Below are positions 27,413 through 36,191 of a DNA stretch of 64,000 nt, piece by piece (position 1 is the first letter of the stretch; every line of letters starts with the position of its first letter). The position numbers and the translations under genes are program-made. Origin of the DNA: Bacteroidales bacterium 6E (GTDB lineage Bacteria; Bacteroidota; Bacteroidia; Bacteroidales; Prolixibacteraceae); the NCBI GenBank assembly GCA_001270045.2, contig DF970690.1:406369-470368 (forward strand), given 5' to 3'. The notes under the pieces are model-generated. The model was not told the DNA's origin. It ran no database searches and was given only the letters and a program-made list of their open reading frames with translations.

Positions 27413-28312
27413 ATGAAAACAGGATGGAATATCAAACACGTGGTTGACCAATCGGGAAGAGTGGCCATCGTAACCGGGGCCAATGCAGGTATCGGTTATG
27501 AGACAGCCTTGCAGTTGGCAGGCAAAGGGATGGAAGTGATTATGGCGGCAAGGAGTTCAACCAGGACAGAGGAAGCGATTTCAAAAATTAAGGCCGTTTT
27601 TCCGGATGCAAAACTGAAATACCTTCACCTGGACCTTGGCAGCATGAATAGCGTTAGACAATTTGTGGCAGATTTTTCAGGACACCATAACCGCCTTGAC
27701 CTGCTCATCAACAATGCAGGAGTGATGATTCCCGCTTTTGACCAGACTTCAGAAGGTTTTGAAAGCCAGTTGGGGATCAACTATCTTGGCCATTTCCTGC
27801 TAACCGGATTATTGCTTCCAAAAATGCGCAATATTGAGGGGTCCAGGATTGTTTCGCTCAGCAGCATTGCCCATCGTTTTGGAACCGATTCATTTGAAGA
27901 AAAGCATTTCAGGGGTTCGTTGAACAAATCAAGATCCTACAGCCAAAGCAAACTTGCCTGTCTGATATTTGCATACGAATTGCAAAGACGGCTTGAACGT
28001 AACGGAGCGTATACAGCGTCAATGGCAGCCCATCCGGGAGTATCTTCCACAAATCTGGGCCGTGATATGTCGCCAGTGTTGAGATTCGCATTTCCGCGGA
28101 TTGGACAGACTGCAGACCTGGGCGCCCTTCCCGTACTTATGGCGGCTTTGGATCCAAAGCTTAAGGGAGGAGAATATTGTGGTCCGGATGGAATATATGG
28201 GTGGCGGGGACAGCCAGAAGTGACCTCTTCCAGCAGTATCTCCAAAAACAAGGATGTTGCCTCCCGACTCTGGAGCATTTCCGAAAAACTGACTGGTGTG
28301 TCCTATCCCTGA
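27413..28312 (+). CDS. Short-chain dehydrogenase/reductase, retinol-dehydrogenase-like
   Basis: A 299-residue NAD(P)-dependent oxidoreductase of the classical SDR fold. The ATG at 27413 is preferred over a TTG three bases upstream. Motifs: VTGANAGIGYET for the dinucleotide (about 18-29), LLINNAGVMIP, a serine in SLSSIAHRFG, and YSQSKLA for the catalytic Tyr/Lys. The spacing and the N-N-A-G-V-M form resemble the retinol dehydrogenase/WW-domain oxidoreductase group rather than FabG. An Arg after the second strand (AARSS) suggests NADP. It follows cydB by 67 bases in the same direction but has no evident functional link. The substrate cannot be deduced. Confidence 0.88.
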   Translation: MKTGWNIKHVVDQSGRVAIVTGANAGIGYETALQLAGKGMEVIMAARSSTRTEEAISKIKAVFPDAKLKYLHLDLGSMNSVRQFVADFSGHHNRLDLLINNAGVMIPAFDQTSEGFESQLGINYLGHFLLTGLLLPKMRNIEGSRIVSLSSIAHRFGTDSFEEKHFRGSLNKSRSYSQSKLACLIFAYELQRRLERNGAYTASMAAHPGVSSTNLGRDMSPVLRFAFPRIGQTADLGALPVLMAALDPKLKGGEYCGPDGIYGWRGQPEVTSSSSISKNKDVASRLWSISEKLTGVSYP

Positions 28313-28328
28313 ATTTTTCAGTGATTGG

Positions 28329-28820
28329 TCAGATCATTTTTGGAACCAGCTGAAATGCCAGCTTTCCAGTCTGGGTAAAGACATCCTCCCAATGGTCAAC
28401 GGAAAAATCTATACCAACCGTTGAACAAGTGGGCATGTCACCATAAAATCCATCTGCCAGTCGTGAAACAAAATACGAAATCCCCGGATTATGTCCGAAA
28501 ACGAAAATTGTCGATTTTCGGTTGTCAATCGTATGCAGATAATCAATAAACTCTCCGGTACTGAATTCCATATATAATCCAGGTTCAGTTTGTATTGCAT
28601 CGACGGCATAATCAAGCGTACCGGCAAAAATAGTTGCAGTCTGCAAGGCACGATTTGCCGGACTTGAGATCATCAGGTCAGGTAACACGTTCCTTGCAAT
28701 CAATTGGGAACTCACCTTTCGGGCATCATTTCTACCCCGATCTGTCAGGTCTCTCGAAAAATCATCTTCGTAACCATAGGGTACGGCCTTCGCGTGACGA
28801 ACTAACACGATTCGTTTCAT
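28329..28820 (-). CDS. SixA-like histidine phosphatase
   Basis: A 163-residue histidine phosphatase (phosphoglycerate-mutase-like fold). The catalytic motif LVRHAKA has Arg 8 and His 9; the distal FGHNPGISYFV carries the second histidine, and ISSPANRALQTATIF carries the conserved Arg. The short length and the R-H-A-K form fit SixA, which removes phosphate from phosphohistidine on signalling proteins such as the nitrogen-related phosphotransferase system in E. coli. It is convergent with the SDR gene and divergent from the YfcE-like gene. Whether it acts on phosphohistidine here is inferred from family resemblance only. Confidence 0.85.
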   Translation of the reverse strand: MKRIVLVRHAKAVPYGYEDDFSRDLTDRGRNDARKVSSQLIARNVLPDLMISSPANRALQTATIFAGTLDYAVDAIQTEPGLYMEFSTGEFIDYLHTIDNRKSTIFVFGHNPGISYFVSRLADGFYGDMPTCSTVGIDFSVDHWEDVFTQTGKLAFQLVPKMI

Positions 28821-28886
28821 AATACAGGTTTTATCCGTTAAAAATAACGTAATTTGCTACCTGCTCTCAGAAAAAATTGAATTTTC

Positions 28887-29414
28887 ATGAAACGAATCGG
28901 ACTGCTTTCCGACACGCATGGATACATTCCACGACAAATCCTGGATTTCTTCAGTGATGTGGATGAGATTTGGCATGCAGGAGACATCGGTGACATCGGT
29001 CTGGCCGACCGATTGGCAGCAATGAAACCACTTCGTGCCGTTTACGGCAACATTGACAACCATGAAATAAGACAGACATGGCCTAAAAACCAGCGCTTTA
29101 TGTGCGAAGAAGTGGATGTATGGATAACCCACATCGGTGGATATCCGGGAAATTATGACCGGACTGTCCGTAAAGAAATCATGGCCAATCCCCCAAAGTT
29201 GTTTATCTCAGGTCATTCACACATTCTGAAGGTTATCTACGACAAAAAGCTTGACCTGTTACATCTCAATCCGGGAGCCGCAGGATACAAAGGATTTCAT
29301 AAGCTATCCACTGCCTTGCGGTTTATCATTGATGGTCAAGATATTCGGGAAATGGAAATCTGGCAGGCCGAGAGAAGCGACCTGGTCCCAGTAAATCTGA
29401 AGAATATCGAATAG
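28887..29414 (+). CDS. YfcE/MJ0936-family metallophosphoesterase
   Basis: A 175-residue metal-dependent phosphodiesterase of the calcineurin-like fold. Metal ligands are visible in LLSDTHGYIP (Asp 8, His 10), IWHAGDIGD, VYGNIDNHE and SGHSHILK. The size and motif order fit the YfcE/MJ0936 group, enzymes with broad phosphodiesterase activity in vitro and unclear natural substrate. It is divergent from the SixA-like gene (66-base gap) and ends immediately beside the stop of convergent prmA. No transport signals are seen. Confidence 0.92.
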   Translation: MKRIGLLSDTHGYIPRQILDFFSDVDEIWHAGDIGDIGLADRLAAMKPLRAVYGNIDNHEIRQTWPKNQRFMCEEVDVWITHIGGYPGNYDRTVRKEIMANPPKLFISGHSHILKVIYDKKLDLLHLNPGAAGYKGFHKLSTALRFIIDGQDIREMEIWQAERSDLVPVNLKNIE

Positions 29415-30254
29415 TTATTGCCGCTCAAGAAGGGCTGCAGTCCAGTTATTCCTGACACGCTTCTTCCGGAAAACCAGTCCCAACTCATTGGCCACCGGCA
29501 GAATGTCAGCCAGATCATCTTCATAAAACCCGCTAATAACAATGACTGCACCGGGTTTCATCACTTTCACATAGGCAGGAAGATCAGACAAAATGATGTT
29601 TTTCTGGATATTCGCCAGCACCACATCAAACATTTCGTCACCAAGCAGACTGGCATCACCCCGGATAGCCTTAATCTGGGGCACATTGTTCAATACACTG
29701 TTCTCCACAACCGCCTCATAAGCCCAATGGTCAATATCGATGGCAGTAATTGTATGGGCCCCCAGTTGTCCTGCAAGTATGGCAAGGATCCCGGTGCCGC
29801 ATCCCATATCGAGCACCGACTTATCCTTAAAATCGATTTCGAGCATAAATTCCATGACCTGAGAGGTAGTTTCATGGTTACCGGTACCAAAGGCCATATT
29901 GGGCTCAATGATTATCTCATGCTTACACGCAGGATAATCATGATGAAAAGGGGCCCTCACCACTACATCATTTCCGATTACCAAAGGCTTGAAATAATTC
30001 TTTTCCCACTCCTCATTCCAGTTTCGGGCCTCGATCTCTTCGCTGCTCCATTTCAGTTGAGATGATCCGGAATATTGTTCCAACAGTGAATCAAGAAAAT
30101 CAGGCAAAAAATATTCCTTTGAAAGATATGCCTCAAAACCCGAGTCATTCTCCACAAAGGTGTCATAACCGGCACTGGCCATTTCTGCCATCAGGACGTC
30201 ACGGATCCATTCCTCGAAAGGATTCATTGCGACAATAACTTTAATTGTATTCAC
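29415..30254 (-). CDS. prmA: Ribosomal protein L11 methyltransferase
   Basis: Methylates lysines of ribosomal protein L11 using S-adenosylmethionine; cytosolic. The 279-residue length is normal. An N-terminal L11-recognition domain occupies about 1-110. The catalytic domain has MAFGTGNHETT, VLDMGCGTGILAILAG (SAM-binding motif I), DIDHWAYEAV, and DVVLANIQKNI in the position of the family's conserved N-I-x-x-N motif. All are intact. Its stop abuts the stop of the convergent metallophosphoesterase. The upstream 420-base gap separates it from tpiA on the same strand. Confidence 0.95.
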   Translation of the reverse strand: MNTIKVIVAMNPFEEWIRDVLMAEMASAGYDTFVENDSGFEAYLSKEYFLPDFLDSLLEQYSGSSQLKWSSEEIEARNWNEEWEKNYFKPLVIGNDVVVRAPFHHDYPACKHEIIIEPNMAFGTGNHETTSQVMEFMLEIDFKDKSVLDMGCGTGILAILAGQLGAHTITAIDIDHWAYEAVVENSVLNNVPQIKAIRGDASLLGDEMFDVVLANIQKNIILSDLPAYVKVMKPGAVIVISGFYEDDLADILPVANELGLVFRKKRVRNNWTAALLERQ

Positions 30255-30611
30255 TTGTAATTGACTTTTTAATTCTAATTATCCAGAAACAGGCTGCATT
30301 AATGAAAGTCATAAACTTACACCGACGCGCCTGTGCAAACATACAAACTCCATGATGAAACAGCCTAATTTTTTTCAGGAGAGATTGTTGAAAGTTACCA
30401 CAGACATACCATTAAACCCTTCCCAGGACTAAACCAAGTCCCGACCAACTTCTGTGTATCTACATATAAATAACGTTCTTTTACCATTATTAAACCATTT
30501 AAAAATGGTAAAATAATGGTAAAACAATGGAGAAACTATGGTGAAACCAATACTTTGATCAAGACCGGAGTATAAATGACAAGGTTTTTTAAAGGGCTTT
30601 ATCGAACCGAC
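30255..30611. other. Non-coding region upstream of prmA
   Basis: About 360 bases without a credible gene. It holds a nested palindrome (30479-30524, listed separately) and, on the minus strand, TATGTTTG at 30336-30343, a possible -7 box for prmA lacking a clear -33 partner. A potential reading frame on the minus strand crosses the tpiA terminator and is not credible. Confidence 0.5.
30479..30524. repeat. Nested 46-base inverted repeat
   Basis: TTTTACCATTATT (30479-30491) pairs perfectly with AATAATGGTAAAA (30512-30524). Inside the loop ACCATTT and AAATGGT pair again, giving a long AT-rich stem. The flanking sequence repeats AATGGT/ATGGTGAAA several more times. It lies in the prmA upstream region. 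Confidence 0.75.
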
Positions 30612-30655
30612 AAAAAACAAAATGGGGTGGTCCAATACATGAACCACCCCATTTT
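30612..30655 (-). terminator. Rho-independent terminator after tpiA
   Basis: A perfect 13-base stem, AAAATGGGGTGGT (30619-30631) with ACCACCCCATTTT (30643-30655), followed on the minus strand by a GTTTTTTG tract. It starts 19 bases beyond the tpiA stop. Confidence 0.92.
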
Positions 30656-30674
30656 CGACACGACATTCAGTTAC

Positions 30675-31439
30675 CTATGCCCTGAATCCGTTTACGATGG
30701 CAAGGAAACTAACGGCATCGAGTGATGCACCACCAATCAGGCCACCATCGACATCAGGGTTGGCAAACAATTCTTTTGCATTGGAAGCATTACAGCTGCC
30801 ACCATAAAGAATTGAAGTTGCCTGAGCTACCTCATCACCAAACTTCTCCGCGATTGCAGATCGCAGGAAGGCATGCATTTCCTGAGCCTGTGCCGAAGAA
30901 GCCGTTTTGCCGGTACCGATAGCCCAAATTGGCTCATAGGCGATGACCAGTTTGCGAAAATCCTCTTCACTAAGCTGGAAGATGGTTTCTTCAAACTGTT
31001 TCTTGACATATTCGTTCTGTGTTCCAGCCTCACGGATGGCCAATGGTTCTCCACAGCAATATATGGGTGTAAGACCGTTTGCAAGAGCCAATGCAAGTTT
31101 CTTGTTCAATACGGCACTGTTATCAGCGTAATATTCACGACGTTCTGAATGACCGAGAATCACGTAGTCAGCTCCGGTTGATTTTACCATTTCAGCAGAA
31201 ACTTCACCCGTGAAAGCCCCTTTCGGTTCAGCGGCACAATTCTGTGCACCGACTTTTACCTGGTTACCATCAACAATGCTTACCACGCCGGTAATATGAA
31301 CAAAGGGAGGACAAACAACAACCTGTACTTCAGGATCACCTGATTCAGCCACTTTTGCCATCACATCCTTTGCCAGTTCGAGGCCACCCTGAACAGTGGT
31401 ATTGCACTTCCAGTTACCTGCTACAATTTTCTTTCTCAT
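30675..31439 (-). CDS. tpiA: Triosephosphate isomerase
   Basis: Interconverts dihydroxyacetone phosphate and glyceraldehyde 3-phosphate in glycolysis. Starting at the ATG at 31439 gives [13 protein letters not shown] and 254 residues, the normal length; an upstream in-frame start would add 15 unlikely residues. The catalytic residues are visible: N-K in GNWKCN, His in ILGHSERR, Glu in [15 protein letters not shown], and the phosphate loop [12 protein letters not shown] and GGLIGGASL. It sits downstream of the DUF1599 and DoxX-like genes on the same strand, a linkage I recall as common in Bacteroidales, with about 100 bases in between that include a TACCTTTG box. A strong terminator follows. 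Confidence 0.97.
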   Translation of the reverse strand: MRKKIVAGNWKCNTTVQGGLELAKDVMAKVAESGDPEVQVVVCPPFVHITGVVSIVDGNQVKVGAQNCAAEPKGAFTGEVSAEMVKSTGADYVILGHSERREYYADNSAVLNKKLALALANGLTPIYCCGEPLAIREAGTQNEYVKKQFEETIFQLSEEDFRKLVIAYEPIWAIGTGKTASSAQAQEMHAFLRSAIAEKFGDEVAQATSILYGGSCNASNAKELFANPDVDGGLIGGASLDAVSFLAIVNGFRA

Positions 31440-31481
31440 CGTGTTGAATTTTATCTGTTTTTTTGAAATATTTCTTTGGAC

Positions 31482-31489
31482 CAAAGGTA
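31482..31489 (-). promoter_or_regulatory. Candidate -7 box for tpiA (TACCTTTG)
   Basis: On the minus strand TACCTTTG matches the TAnnTTTG consensus. Transcription would begin about 36 bases before the tpiA ATG, which supports the ATG at 31439 over the upstream in-frame start. No clear -33 TTTG is seen at the expected distance. Confidence 0.4.
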
Positions 31490-31542
31490 CAATCCGTCCT
31501 CCTAAGTTGATTGTCAGGAAGTCCGTAAAAACCTCATCTTAA

Positions 31543-32673
31543 CTATTTTTTCAGGAACCCTGAAGTCAGCTCCTCAGGAGTTGGAATGGCGTTCCTCGAA
31601 TACTTGGCAACAATCGTCCCATTCTTCAGGACCAGTAATCCGGGATTCGACCTGACCATGGTTTTCAAGTCGATTTCATCGGCATGGAAAAATTCATAAG
31701 GAGCACCCGTTTCCACCGCAAACCGGTCACAATCGTCGAAAAGGGATGAAGTAAGGCAAATGAATGAATAGCCTTCGGCACTGGCCCAGTTTGCCAGGTT
31801 GTTGATTTTATCCTGGTTCTTTCGTGATGACTTATTGATATCGTATGCCACAAGCATAAAGACATAATTCTCGTCGAACAGGAAGAAATCATAAATATTA
31901 TCTCCCTCGCGGGTTTCTACCACAAAGTTCTTGATGGGAGGCGTATAGCCCTTGCTGATCAGCCGGGGTTCCTCCATGCTGTCGAAAACCCAGTTGAGGG
32001 TATCGTTCCATGGGTAGTTCTCTTCGGTGAACTTTTCAACTTCACCCGTATTTTTGTTCTTGTAATAGAAGATGTTTTCATACACATCCTGGGGAGCATC
32101 CTCAGGCATGGCCATTGCCTCAGGAATGTTGACACCTACTTTATATGGCCTAAAATCAATTACAGGCTCGTGATAGGAAGAGTACCCCACAATTAAGATA
32201 TAAGCAGCAATGGTGAGATAACCGGCAGAATGACAAACCTTGACTGAAAAAGGTTTGAGCTTTTTCCGCCATACAAAAACGATCATTGCCAGAATGATCA
32301 GAACCACATTTTTATAAAATGTTTCCCAATTCGAAATAACCAGGGCATCCCCAAAGCAGCCACAGTCGGTTACAGGGTTCTTCACTGCAATCCAGAGGGT
32401 CAACGGAGTAAAGAAGGCCATAAAGATCAATGCTCCCCAGCTGAACAGTTTCACATTGATGGCAAACAGCAAGGTCACGCCAATCAGGAACTCGGCAAAC
32501 GACAGAAGCATTCCCAAAGGGAAAGCCGACCATTCCAATGTTTCGAGACCCATCACCTTGAAATAGTCAATGAATTTATAGGCCGACCCCCATGGGTCAA
32601 TTCCCTTTACGAATCCTGAAAAAATGAAAGTGATCCCAACCAAGATCCTGGCAATATGCGCTATAACCTTCAT
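31543..32673 (-). CDS. BT_3928-like protein: DoxX-type membrane domain plus thioredoxin-like domain
   Basis: A 376-residue inner-membrane protein. The N-terminal half (about 1-140) is a DoxX/MauE-like four-helix domain with IFSGFVKGIDPWGSAYKF and the short redox motif DCGCFGDAL (about 107-115). Another helix (about 148-165) leads to a C-terminal soluble region (about 260-376) whose pattern YSFICLTSSLFDDCDRF, then PGLLVLKNGTIVAKYSR, resembles a thioredoxin fold but lacks a CxxC pair. In Bacteroidales this family neighbours tpiA and DUF1599, as here. The CGCFG motif suggests disulfide handling or electron transfer, but no function is established. Start and length are well supported. Confidence 0.82.
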   Translation of the reverse strand: MKVIAHIARILVGITFIFSGFVKGIDPWGSAYKFIDYFKVMGLETLEWSAFPLGMLLSFAEFLIGVTLLFAINVKLFSWGALIFMAFFTPLTLWIAVKNPVTDCGCFGDALVISNWETFYKNVVLIILAMIVFVWRKKLKPFSVKVCHSAGYLTIAAYILIVGYSSYHEPVIDFRPYKVGVNIPEAMAMPEDAPQDVYENIFYYKNKNTGEVEKFTEENYPWNDTLNWVFDSMEEPRLISKGYTPPIKNFVVETREGDNIYDFFLFDENYVFMLVAYDINKSSRKNQDKINNLANWASAEGYSFICLTSSLFDDCDRFAVETGAPYEFFHADEIDLKTMVRSNPGLLVLKNGTIVAKYSRNAIPTPEELTSGFLKK

Positions 32674-32690
32674 GCTATTCTTATTTTTTA

Positions 32691-33227
32691 TTATTCAAAA
32701 TCGGTCTTTATCAGGGCAAACATGGCATAATTGACCATATCGAGATAATTGGCATCGACGCCTTCCGACACCAGTGTTTTTCCCTTGTTGTCCTCAATCT
32801 GCTTGGTTCTTTTGATTTTCATCAGGATCAGGTCGGTATAGCTGCTGACACGCATACTGCGCCAGGCTTCTTCATAATCATGATTTTTGGCCAGCATTAG
32901 GTCCAGGGCTTGATTGAAAAACCGGTCATAAAGCTCAATGGCCTTTTCAGGATTGAGTTCCTCTTCAGACGTCCCTAAACTTAATTGGATCAATCCAATG
33001 ATGGAATAATTGACAATTCCGATAAATTCAGCCCGGGGATCCTCATCAACCTTCATCACTCCCTTATCTTCGATACTCCTTATCCTGCGAGCCTTGATAT
33101 ATATCTGGTCGGTAATGGATTCGGGCCGAAGGATTCGCCATGCGGTACCGTAATCTTTCATCTTGTTTTTGAAAACCTCGCCGCAGACAGCCATAACCTG
33201 CTGATATTGCTGAATTGTCTGATCCAT
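32691..33227 (-). CDS. DUF1599 domain protein
   Basis: A 178-residue soluble protein. Two copies of a similar motif are visible: KNKMKDYGTAWRILRPESITDQIYIKARRIRSIED-type sequence at about 20-55, and KNHDYEEAWRSMRVSSYTDLILMKIKRTKQIEDN-type sequence at about 118-150. This internal duplication is typical of DUF1599. I see no catalytic signature beyond conserved D-Y-(G/E)-x-A-W-R. It precedes the DoxX-like gene by 17 bases and is divergent from folP, whose dihydropteroate synthase neighbour is a frequent companion. Function unknown. Confidence 0.9.
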   Translation of the reverse strand: MDQTIQQYQQVMAVCGEVFKNKMKDYGTAWRILRPESITDQIYIKARRIRSIEDKGVMKVDEDPRAEFIGIVNYSIIGLIQLSLGTSEEELNPEKAIELYDRFFNQALDLMLAKNHDYEEAWRSMRVSSYTDLILMKIKRTKQIEDNKGKTLVSEGVDANYLDMVNYAMFALIKTDFE

Positions 33228-33288
33228 TCTTTCGCTTGTTAAAAGCCATAAAAATATGAAAAAATGACTATTTTGAGGGGTTTTATTT

Positions 33289-33296
33289 TACATTTG
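33289..33296 (+). promoter_or_regulatory. Candidate -7 box for folP-cdaA (TACATTTG)
   Basis: TACATTTG matches TAnnTTTG. It lies 37 bases before the folP ATG, in the gap shared with the divergent DUF1599 gene. An upstream TTTTG (33271-33275) is closer than the usual 19-21 bases, so the -33 element is uncertain. Confidence 0.4.
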
Positions 33297-33332
33297 CATC
33301 TAATTAGTGTACAACGATAAAAGAATTGCCAT

Positions 33333-34208
33333 ATGCTTATCACACAGTCGGCAGGGAATTTTTTAAAACGCAAACACACCATTAATATTGGGGATGGGAT
33401 CCTGGACCTATCCATCCCATGTATTATGGGAATCATTAACCTAACACCCGATTCTTTTTATGATGGTGGCACCCTTAAAAGTGAGTCAGACGTTCTTGAC
33501 AGAGTGGAAACCATGCTTGAAGAAGGAGCCTCAATTATAGATTTGGGTGCCGTTTCAACCCGTCCCGGGTCCAGCCAGACATCCACCAAGGAAGAATTGG
33601 AAAGGCTTTTGCCGTATGCCAAACTGATCAGGTCGCATTTCCCGGACGTCGCACTTTCAGTTGACACCTGGAGGGCTTGGGTTGCCGACAGGATCGTGGG
33701 TGAAATCGGACCGGTCATCATTAACGACATTTCGGGTGGGACCATGGATACAAATATGTTCGAAACCATTGGCCGCCTCAAGGTACCCTATATTTTAAGC
33801 CATATCCAGGGCACACCGGATACCATGCAGGACAATCCGTTTTATCAGGACGTGGTCAGGGAAGTTTCGGCATCTCTCAGTGAAGGGGTCCGGAAATTGA
33901 CCAAGCTTGGTGCTGCGGATATCATGATCGACCCGGGATTCGGATTTGGCAAGAACCTTGACCATAATTACAAACTGCTGAACCGTCTCGATTCATTGAA
34001 AGTATTCCAACTGCCCGTAGTAGTCGGATTAAGCCGTAAATCGATGGTATACAGCGCACTTGACACTGATGCGGAAAATGCCCTGAATGGCACGACAGTC
34101 GTCAATACCATGGCCTTGTTGGGTGGTGCCGATATTTTGCGGGTTCATGATGTTAAGGAAGCCGTGGATGCATTGCGAATCTTTCTGCAATTGAAAGAAT
34201 CCTTATAA
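33333..34208 (+). CDS. folP: Dihydropteroate synthase
   Basis: Joins p-aminobenzoate to dihydropterin pyrophosphate in folate synthesis; target of sulfonamides. The 291-residue protein carries the pterin-site motifs CIMGIINLTPDSFYDGG (about 29-45), IIDLGAVSTRPGSS, and later VDTWRAWVADR, INDISGG, IDPGFGFGKNLDHN and VVGLSRKSM, and the terminal VHDV motif as ILRVHDVKEA. All regions are intact. It is followed 86 bases later by cdaA in the same direction, the usual arrangement in Bacteroidota, and is divergent from DUF1599. The first 20 residues before the core fold are typical for the family. Confidence 0.96.
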   Translation: MLITQSAGNFLKRKHTINIGDGILDLSIPCIMGIINLTPDSFYDGGTLKSESDVLDRVETMLEEGASIIDLGAVSTRPGSSQTSTKEELERLLPYAKLIRSHFPDVALSVDTWRAWVADRIVGEIGPVIINDISGGTMDTNMFETIGRLKVPYILSHIQGTPDTMQDNPFYQDVVREVSASLSEGVRKLTKLGAADIMIDPGFGFGKNLDHNYKLLNRLDSLKVFQLPVVVGLSRKSMVYSALDTDAENALNGTTVVNTMALLGGADILRVHDVKEAVDALRIFLQLKESL

Positions 34209-34294
34209 CTTTGAACATTCCTTCCGGAATTGTTTTTGGCCGATTGACTTCCGCAGGGATATTCAATCTTATTTACAATTAATGCCACAGGCTG

Positions 34295-35098
34295 ATGCTT
34301 TCATTTATACATATCCGTTTTCTGGACATCATCGATATCTTCCTGGTAGCCATGTTACTCTATCAGGTGTACCGATTGATTAAGGGAACGGTAGCATTCA
34401 ATATCGTTATAGGATTCTTCCTTGTCTACCTCATGTGGGTGATTGTGCGCTCCCTTGGTATGGAGCTTTTGAGTTCAATTATCGGCCAATTCATAGGCGT
34501 GGGGGTTCTCGCCCTGATCATAGTATTCCATCCTGAAATCCGAAGATTTCTTTTGTATATAGGAAGTCATAACCACCTCATCAGGCTCCTTTCACTCGAC
34601 AAATTATTTCATTTCGGGAAATCGACCAGCGATTCCGGAATTGTCCCGGAACTCGCCCAAACCGCTTTTTTCTTTTCAAGGACTTTGACTGGAGCCATCA
34701 TGGTCATAACCCGAAGGTCGGAACTTGCAGAGCAAATTGCGACAGGGGAACTGATCAATGCCAGGATAAGCCAGCCACTCCTTTCCACCATTTTTTTCAA
34801 GAACACGCCACTGCACGACGGAGCGGTGATCATCAAAAACAACCTGATTGTGGCGGCCGGATGTATCCTTCCATTAACACACAAGGAAGTTGACAAAAGC
34901 ATGGGATTGCGCCACAGGGCAGCCATTGGCATTACGGAGGCATCGGATGCCATAGCCCTGGTCATTTCAGAAGAAACCGGCAAAGTATCTGTGGTCGACA
35001 GCGGGAACATCACAAGAGTTCCTGACAAAGAGACACTGATTCAGTTGCTTAACAACTACCTTAGCGAAGTTGAACCGGCACAAGGATCTTCACGGTAA
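34295..35098 (+). CDS. cdaA: Diadenylate cyclase CdaA
   Basis: Makes the second messenger c-di-AMP from two ATP molecules. The 267-residue protein starts with three hydrophobic helices (about 8-85), placing it in the inner membrane, followed by a DisA_N catalytic domain (about 115-250). The catalytic DGA is at 175-177 (HDGAVII) and the RHR nucleotide motif at 206-208 (LRHRAAIGI). Both motifs are required for activity and are intact. Domain order is that of CdaA rather than soluble DisA. Coupling to folP is conserved in Bacteroidota. No YbbR-type regulator follows, unlike the Firmicutes cdaA-cdaR arrangement. c-di-AMP is likely to control potassium and osmotic balance. Confidence 0.95.
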   Translation: MLSFIHIRFLDIIDIFLVAMLLYQVYRLIKGTVAFNIVIGFFLVYLMWVIVRSLGMELLSSIIGQFIGVGVLALIIVFHPEIRRFLLYIGSHNHLIRLLSLDKLFHFGKSTSDSGIVPELAQTAFFFSRTLTGAIMVITRRSELAEQIATGELINARISQPLLSTIFFKNTPLHDGAVIIKNNLIVAAGCILPLTHKEVDKSMGLRHRAAIGITEASDAIALVISEETGKVSVVDSGNITRVPDKETLIQLLNNYLSEVEPAQGSSR

Positions 35099-35112
35099 AG
35101 TGACTTCTCCAA

Positions 35113-35120
35113 TAAGTTTG
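35113..35120 (+). promoter_or_regulatory. Candidate -7 box for nitronate monooxygenase gene (TAAGTTTG)
   Basis: TAAGTTTG matches TAnnTTTG and lies 81 bases before the ATG at 35201, just after the cdaA stop. No convincing -33 element is seen. Confidence 0.35.
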
Positions 35121-35200
35121 GACAGGAATCTTGCACAACAATCATCTCGTGAAACACGACCAGATTTCAAATTCATTCATCACTTCCAAAATCGACTATC

Positions 35201-36139
35201 ATGAACAGAATATGTGAACTTTTCTCGATACGTTATCCGATCATCCAGGGAGGCATGGTTTGGTGTTCCGGTTGGCGATTGGCCTCCGCAGTTAGTGAAG
35301 CCGGAGGCTTGGGACTGATTGGCGCGGGCTCCATGCATCCTGAAACCCTGCGTGAACACATTGTAAAGACGAGGATTGCCACTTCCCGACCCTTTGGGGT
35401 AAATGTACCCCTGCTTTATCCCGAAATGGAAATCATCATGCAGATTATAACGGAAGAGAAAGTTCCCATTGTGTTTACCTCGGCAGGAAGTCCGGCAAAG
35501 TGGACAAACTGGCTGAAAGAAAGGGGAATCATTGTGGCTCATGTTGTATCAGGTTCCGTTTTCGCCTTAAAATGTGAACAGGCAGGGGTAGATGCCATTG
35601 TTGCCGAGGGATTTGAAGCCGGAGGACACAACGGAAGGGATGAAACCACCACCATGACGCTGATACCGGCTGTCAGAAAGTCAACCTCCCTGCCTCTTAT
35701 TGCCGCGGGTGGCATTGGAAGCGGTGGGGCCATGGCTGCCGCTCTGGCACTTGGGGCCGAGGGAGTCCAGATCGGTTCTCTTTTTGCCGCTTCGGAAGAA
35801 TCATCAGCACATCCCCGATTCAAACAGTTGATCACCACCTTGAAGGAAGGTGACACCAAATTATCGATCAAAAAGTTGGCGCCAGTCAGGTTAATCAAAA
35901 ACAAATTCTTTGAACTCGTTGACAATGCTGAACAAAACGGAGCATCAAAGGATGAGTTGTTGTCACTTTTGGGTAAAGGCAGGGCAAAGAGAGGAATCTT
36001 TGAAGGCGACCTCGAGGAAGGTGAACTTGAGATTGGACAAGTTTCATCGACAATCGACACAATTGAGCCTGTTTCAAGGATCTTTGACAAGCTTATCAAT
36101 GAATACAATACAACAATCGGAAAACTGTCTGTCCTTTAG
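35201..36139 (+). CDS. Nitronate monooxygenase/FabK-like FMN enzyme
   Basis: A 312-residue TIM-barrel flavoenzyme. Motifs: RYPIIQGGMVWCSGW (first strand and FMN contact), VSEAGGLGLIGAGSM, ADAIVAEGFEAGGHNGRDE in the place of the catalytic E-x-G-G-H loop, and PLIAAGGIGSGGAMAAALALGAEGVQIGS for FMN phosphate. Family members oxidise alkyl nitronates or act as the enoyl-ACP reductase FabK. The AEGFEAGGH form and the lack of a clear FabK signature leave both possible. It has its own putative promoter and is convergent with the Smr-domain gene. Compare the much larger, divergent relative at 15907. Confidence 0.88.
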   Translation: MNRICELFSIRYPIIQGGMVWCSGWRLASAVSEAGGLGLIGAGSMHPETLREHIVKTRIATSRPFGVNVPLLYPEMEIIMQIITEEKVPIVFTSAGSPAKWTNWLKERGIIVAHVVSGSVFALKCEQAGVDAIVAEGFEAGGHNGRDETTTMTLIPAVRKSTSLPLIAAGGIGSGGAMAAALALGAEGVQIGSLFAASEESSAHPRFKQLITTLKEGDTKLSIKKLAPVRLIKNKFFELVDNAEQNGASKDELLSLLGKGRAKRGIFEGDLEEGELEIGQVSSTIDTIEPVSRIFDKLINEYNTTIGKLSVL

Positions 36140-36191
36140 GACTTAACAAACCATACCGGCCACCATTACAAAAGGTTGACTGAAAGGTTCA

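Noticed and set aside
30429-30647. Possible 72-codon minus-strand gene upstream of prmA
   Set aside because: It spans the tpiA terminator and the nested palindrome and encodes no recognisable sequence.
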